Below are positions 60,683 through 64,000 of a stretch of DNA of 64,000 nt, one piece after another. The stretch is from Candidatus Lernaella stagnicola (GTDB taxonomy: Bacteria > Lernaellota > Lernaellaia > Lernaellales > Lernaellaceae). The notes under the pieces were generated by a model, which saw only the letters and a list, made by a program, of their open reading frames with translations, had not been told where the DNA came from and did no database searches. The position numbers and the translations under genes are program-made. Each line of letters opens with the position of its first letter. Within the stretch, counting starts at the first letter, position 1. Location: NCBI GenBank assembly GCA_030765525.1, contig JAVCCK010000020.1:62001-126000 (forward strand). Reading direction: 5' to 3'.

Positions 60683-62257
60683 ATGCTGCGACGAATCATA
60701 ACCGTCCTCGCTTTGCTGGCCCTCCCGGCCGGCGCCTGGGCCGTCGAGTGGAATACGCCGCTGACCGACTCGGTTTCCATCGTCGAAACCCTGCGCGTCA
60801 ACTACGACATCACCAACGAAGACCAGGAGTTCTGGGCGATAGTCAACCGGCTCAACGTGGAGATCTGCAAAGGATCCTTCATTGCCGGGCTGCGCTACGA
60901 CACCGAGGCTTACCTGCTCGACGAGGAATACTTCGTTCGCTACGTCCCCGAAAAGTTCTACGTGCAATATTACGAACGCCCGCTGCTGTTTCGCGTCGGC
61001 GATTCCTACGTGCGCTTCGGCCAAGGGCTGACGCTCAGCCTGCTCAAGCGGGATGAATTCGGTGAAGATACCACCGTCCAGGGCGCGTTATTCAAACTGG
61101 AGCACGAGTACTTCGAGTTCGAAACCCTGGTCGGGCCGGTCAACGTCGGCGACGACCGGCGCTTCGGCCCCGAACGGGCGCGGACGGAAGAACCCGGATT
61201 CTTCGACGAACGCGACTTGATCTGGGGAGCGCGCATCATGGGCGGCGCGCCGGGCGTGTTTCGCGGCGGCTTCGCCTGGGTCGGCGGCAACCTGCGGGCC
61301 GAGCAAGAGGGCGACCTGGCCCAGTTCGACGAGGACGACGACATCAACCTCTACTCGCTGATGTTCGAGGCTCCGGTGATCGGCAGTTTCGGAGCGGCCG
61401 ACGGCGAGTACGCCTGGTTGGAATACACCGACAATCGTGACCAGCGTCTCGGCGACATCGAATACGAGGGGCGCGGCGCGCATTTGGCCACCACGTGGTA
61501 CCTCGGGCCGGTGACACTGCTGGCCGAGGGTACCGATTACTTCCGCTTCGACTATCCCTACAACGACCCGCCGAGCATGGAATATCCGGAGGAATCCTTC
61601 GGCCACCTGCCGAATTACGACGACGCGATCGGCGCGCGCGGTCGCGTGGACTATACGATACCCGGCGCGGAGCTGGGCGTATTCGTCAACTACACGAACA
61701 TCCAGACTCATGAGGGAATACCACTGGAACTGGCCGACCACTACAGCTCGGAATCCCCTTGGCTGGAATGGATCGAACACACGTATGGCGGCTTCGACCG
61801 CACCTTCGGCAACGGCCTCTACCTCACCGGGAAGGGCGGGTACCGGGAAGCGCCGGAAGGGCGCTTCGTTCACGGCGACATCAAAGTCGACACGCCGATC
61901 ATCAGCCCGCATTCGGTCAACGCCGAATGGCGCGTCAAACAGTTCCACAGCTTCGACGAAACTCAATTCGAGGATGCGCTAACCTGGTCGACGGCTCTGG
62001 GTTACGCGTGGGCGCCGTATGTGACGCTGACGGGTCTCTATGAATGGTCCGACGAGCCGGCGGTGCTCGAACTGGGCGCGCGGCCGGACGACGACGAAAA
62101 TTTCTGGGCCGTCGAGTCAACAATTCAACCCGCCGACTGGACGCGCATCTCACTGGCCTACGGTCGTTACAAAGGCGGCTTGAAATGCGCCGGCGGCGTC
62201 TGCCGACAAATACCCCCCTTCGAAGGATTCAAAAGCGAATTCGCCTTCTTCTTCTAA
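60683..62257 (+). CDS. Probable outer-membrane beta-barrel protein (DUF6029-like)
   Basis: 524 residues. Signal peptide to PAGAWA (about residue 20). The rest is alternating hydrophobic/polar strands rich in Tyr, Trp and acidic residues (YVQYYERPLLFRVGDSY, VRFGQGLTLSL) and ends in EFAFFF, a terminal Phe as expected for BAM-inserted barrels. An acidic Asp/Glu surplus fits the style of this genome. It immediately follows the TlpA-like gene with no gap. The likely role is an outer-membrane channel or scaffold coupled to that redox protein; the substrate is unknown. The DUF assignment is from memory of the pattern, not a search. Confidence 0.75.
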   Translation: MLRRIITVLALLALPAGAWAVEWNTPLTDSVSIVETLRVNYDITNEDQEFWAIVNRLNVEICKGSFIAGLRYDTEAYLLDEEYFVRYVPEKFYVQYYERPLLFRVGDSYVRFGQGLTLSLLKRDEFGEDTTVQGALFKLEHEYFEFETLVGPVNVGDDRRFGPERARTEEPGFFDERDLIWGARIMGGAPGVFRGGFAWVGGNLRAEQEGDLAQFDEDDDINLYSLMFEAPVIGSFGAADGEYAWLEYTDNRDQRLGDIEYEGRGAHLATTWYLGPVTLLAEGTDYFRFDYPYNDPPSMEYPEESFGHLPNYDDAIGARGRVDYTIPGAELGVFVNYTNIQTHEGIPLELADHYSSESPWLEWIEHTYGGFDRTFGNGLYLTGKGGYREAPEGRFVHGDIKVDTPIISPHSVNAEWRVKQFHSFDETQFEDALTWSTALGYAWAPYVTLTGLYEWSDEPAVLELGARPDDDENFWAVESTIQPADWTRISLAYGRYKGGLKCAGGVCRQIPPFEGFKSEFAFFF

Positions 62258-62332
62258 CCCCAGGCTGAGCCTGGACCCAAAACCGCATGCATCCGGCGAC
62301 TATGTTGTCACCGCGACCGCTCCCGCTGGTCG
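62258..62332. repeat. 75-bp direct repeat, copy 1
   Basis: Begins with the palindrome CCAGGCTGAGCCTGG and runs to GGTCG at 62332. It differs from the second copy at two positions. Confidence 0.9.
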
Positions 62333-62383
62333 CTCTGCGCGCTTCACACAAAACCGTAGAAGCCGGGGAGGCTGTGCGGCGAG

Positions 62384-62458
62384 CCCCAGGCTGAGCCTGG
62401 ACCCAAAACCGCGTGCATCCGGCGACTATGTTGTCACCGCGACCGCTCCCGCCGGTCG
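62384..62458. repeat. 75-bp direct repeat, copy 2
   Basis: Same 75 bases as 62258-62332 with two substitutions (A/G and T/C), starting 126 bases after copy 1 starts. This suggests a dispersed palindromic element. Confidence 0.9.
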
Positions 62459-62848
62459 TTGCAACAACATCGTCGATAGATGCTCTCCGTCCTAGCGCCG
62501 GGCCTTGCCCGGGCTTGCCGCCTCAAATTTTCTTACAGGCTATCGGATTTCTGAAGTATCGATGCGGCTATGGAAATTGGCACCGTGTGCCGAAATATGT
62601 GAAATCACTTTTTTTATCAATGGTTACGTGGAGCGGAGGGTTTTGGCACTGCCTTTGCTCTATTCACAGGCAGACGGTGTTGCTGTTTTTCATAGTGAAG
62701 CGAAAATTTTTTGCAGCAAGGCCAATCTCCTCTCCTGCGGCGTCGTGTCAATGCCCCCAACACGACGCCGCCATTCCTTTAAGCGCAATGCTTACCGAAA
62801 AACGACGGGCTACATTTCCTAAACCGGGCGGTTCTTGTTGGAGGGCGA
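62459..62848. other. Non-coding, AT-richer stretch with hairpins
   Basis: No credible gene. It contains a CCGGGC-CTT-GCCCGG hairpin (62498-62512) and a perfect 12-base inverted repeat, GCGGCGTCGTGT (62737-62748) with ACACGACGCCGC (62760-62771). Composition differs from the flanking genes. It separates the barrel gene from the convergent ftsK. Confidence 0.6.
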
Positions 62849-64000
62849 TTAGTCGTAATCGCGTTCGGGGAGGTAGATGTCCCGCGCCCGGCTGGTACCG
62901 TCGGAGCGGCTGATCATGCCTTCTTCTTCCATCCGCTCGACGATGCGCGCGGCACGGTTGTAGCCGATCTTCAGCTTCCGTTGGATGTAGCTGACCGAAG
63001 CCTTTCGGTCCCGCGCGACGATGGCCACGGCTTGATCGAAGAGTTGGTTTTCCAGGTCGTCGGCGCCGTCGTCGACGAGTTGCAGGTCTTCGACTGAGGC
63101 GTCGTTGAGGTCCGTGCCTGACGAGGTGCGAATTTCCACATAAGGTGGCGGCGCGTGGTTTTCCTTGAGGTAGCGAACGATGCCATGCACTTCCTCATCG
63201 GCGACGAATGGCGCGTGAAAGCGTTCGATGCACGCCGCGCCCGGCGGCAGGAAAAGGCCGTCGCCCATACCGAGCAGGTTATTGGCGCCGGATTCGTCGA
63301 GGATGGTGCGGCTGTCGATCCGGCTGCGAACCTGGAAGGCGATCCGGCTGGGAAAGTTGGCCTTGATGATGCCGGTAATGACGTCGACGCTGGGTCGCTG
63401 GGTGGCGAGAATCAGGTGAATGCCGGCGGCGCGGGCCATTTGCGCCAGGCGGGCGATGGATTCCTCGACTTCTTTGGCGGCGATCATCATCAGGTCGGCA
63501 AGCTCGTCGATGATCAGCACGATGTAGGGCAGCTTTTCGGGGAGCGGCTCCTCGTCGCCGGTCAATTTGCCCTTGCGCGGCTTTCTTTGCAGCTTGGCGA
63601 CTTTCGCGTTGTAACCGTCGATCGTGCGCACGCGTTGTTCGGCCAGTTTGCGGTAGCGGTCTTCCATTTCCGTCACCGCCCAACGCAGCAACAGGGCGGC
63701 TTTCTTCGGCTCGATTATCACCGGGTGCAGCATGTGAGGCGTGTCGGTGTACATCGACAATTCGAGTTGCTTCGGGTCGACCATCAACAAGCGAACATCT
63801 TCAGGCGTGGATTTGTGGATCAAGGACATGATGATGCAATTGAGGAACACGCTTTTGCCGCTGCCGGTCGTTCCGGCCACGAGCAGGTGGGGCATCTTCG
63901 CGAGGTTCTGCACCATCGGTCGCCCGGTGCTGTCTTTGCCGAAGGCCACCGTTAGCGGGTGGACGGCCTCGTTGAATTCTTTGCTTTCGAGGATTTCGCG
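62849..64000 (-). CDS. ftsK: DNA translocase FtsK/SpoIIIE, C-terminal part
   Basis: The gene runs off the right edge; the last 383 or so codons are present. FtsK motor domain: Walker A AGTTGSGKSVFLN, LLMVDPKQLEL, Walker B IVLIIDELADLMM, LATQRPSVDVITG and SRIAFQVRSRIDSRTILDE. After a linker comes the gamma winged-helix domain (FDQAVAIVARDRKASVSYIQRKLKIGYNRAARIVERMEEEG), which reads KOPS-type polar sequences. It pumps chromosomal DNA at the division septum. The reading frame continues without interruption to base 64000, so the truncation is only the window edge. Confidence 0.95.
   Translation of the reverse strand, partial: REILESKEFNEAVHPLTVAFGKDSTGRPMVQNLAKMPHLLVAGTTGSGKSVFLNCIIMSLIHKSTPEDVRLLMVDPKQLELSMYTDTPHMLHPVIIEPKKAALLLRWAVTEMEDRYRKLAEQRVRTIDGYNAKVAKLQRKPRKGKLTGDEEPLPEKLPYIVLIIDELADLMMIAAKEVEESIARLAQMARAAGIHLILATQRPSVDVITGIIKANFPSRIAFQVRSRIDSRTILDESGANNLLGMGDGLFLPPGAACIERFHAPFVADEEVHGIVRYLKENHAPPPYVEIRTSSGTDLNDASVEDLQLVDDGADDLENQLFDQAVAIVARDRKASVSYIQRKLKIGYNRAARIVERMEEEGMISRSDGTSRARDIYLPERDYD

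Noticed and set aside
62413-62913. Rightward 166-residue frame in the spacer before ftsK
   Set aside because: Starts inside the second copy of the 75-bp repeat, ends within ftsK, and encodes no coherent domain.

Overview
The window is GC-rich bacterial DNA with at least 48 protein-coding genes on both strands, no rRNA, tRNA or CRISPR array that I can recognise, and no integrase or transposase. The organism cannot be named from the sequence. Many secreted proteins carry long aspartate-rich linkers next to a lipidated or C-terminal cysteine. There is also a selenocysteine formate dehydrogenase with FdhE, an unusually dense set of radical SAM enzymes, PcnB, and a MoxR/VWA pair. Together these suggest a Gram-negative, probably anaerobic or facultative bacterium of the broad deltaproteobacterial/myxobacterial kind, or a poorly cultured phylum near them. 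That placement is inference.

Layout. 0-9.6 kb: the end of an ornithine aminotransferase-like gene, enolase, a tandem array of four modular Asp-rich lipoproteins (1.9-5.8 kb), a xylose isomerase-like gene with xylulokinase, and a PilZ protein. 9.8-13.1 kb: a papain-family protease with an Asp-rich tail, a nitroreductase, a tiny lipoprotein and a larger Asp-rich lipoprotein. 13.4-17.8 kb: a leftward operon of pyrroline-5-carboxylate dehydrogenase plus a three-part flavin/iron-sulfur dehydrogenase, most simply a proline-to-glutamate pathway. 18.0-25.8 kb: CDF transporter, THEP1-like NTPase, two convergent radical SAM genes, hemW, lepA and a START-like protein. 26-28.6 kb: an 865-residue lipoprotein with cysteine modules and beta-sandwich-like repeats. 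28.7-32.7 kb: a membrane O-acyltransferase, an SGNH hydrolase and a ketopantoate reductase in one coupled operon. 32.7-33.1 kb: an inverted-repeat island.

33.4-45.2 kb is the most unusual part. A 2288-residue protein carries five radical SAM cysteine clusters: one SPASM-type domain followed by four B12-binding plus radical SAM modules spaced about 500 residues apart. Its start overlaps the stop of a NodU/CmcH-type carbamoyltransferase by 4 bases. pcnB lies upstream and another B12-type radical SAM gene diverges from it. Counting hemW and the convergent pair, nine radical SAM clusters lie in five genes across about 26 kb.

45.2-54.4 kb holds small hydrolase-like and lipoprotein genes, a MoxR/VWA pair resembling RavA-ViaA, a UbiE/MenG methyltransferase, two divergent membrane glycosyltransferases whose starts overlap, a frameshifted gene remnant and a small membrane protein. 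54.5-62.3 kb is a redox block: a DsbA-like thioredoxin-fold protein, fdhA read through an in-frame UGA, fdhB, fdhE, a TlpA-like protein and a probable outer-membrane beta-barrel. After a repeat-bearing non-coding stretch the window ends inside ftsK.
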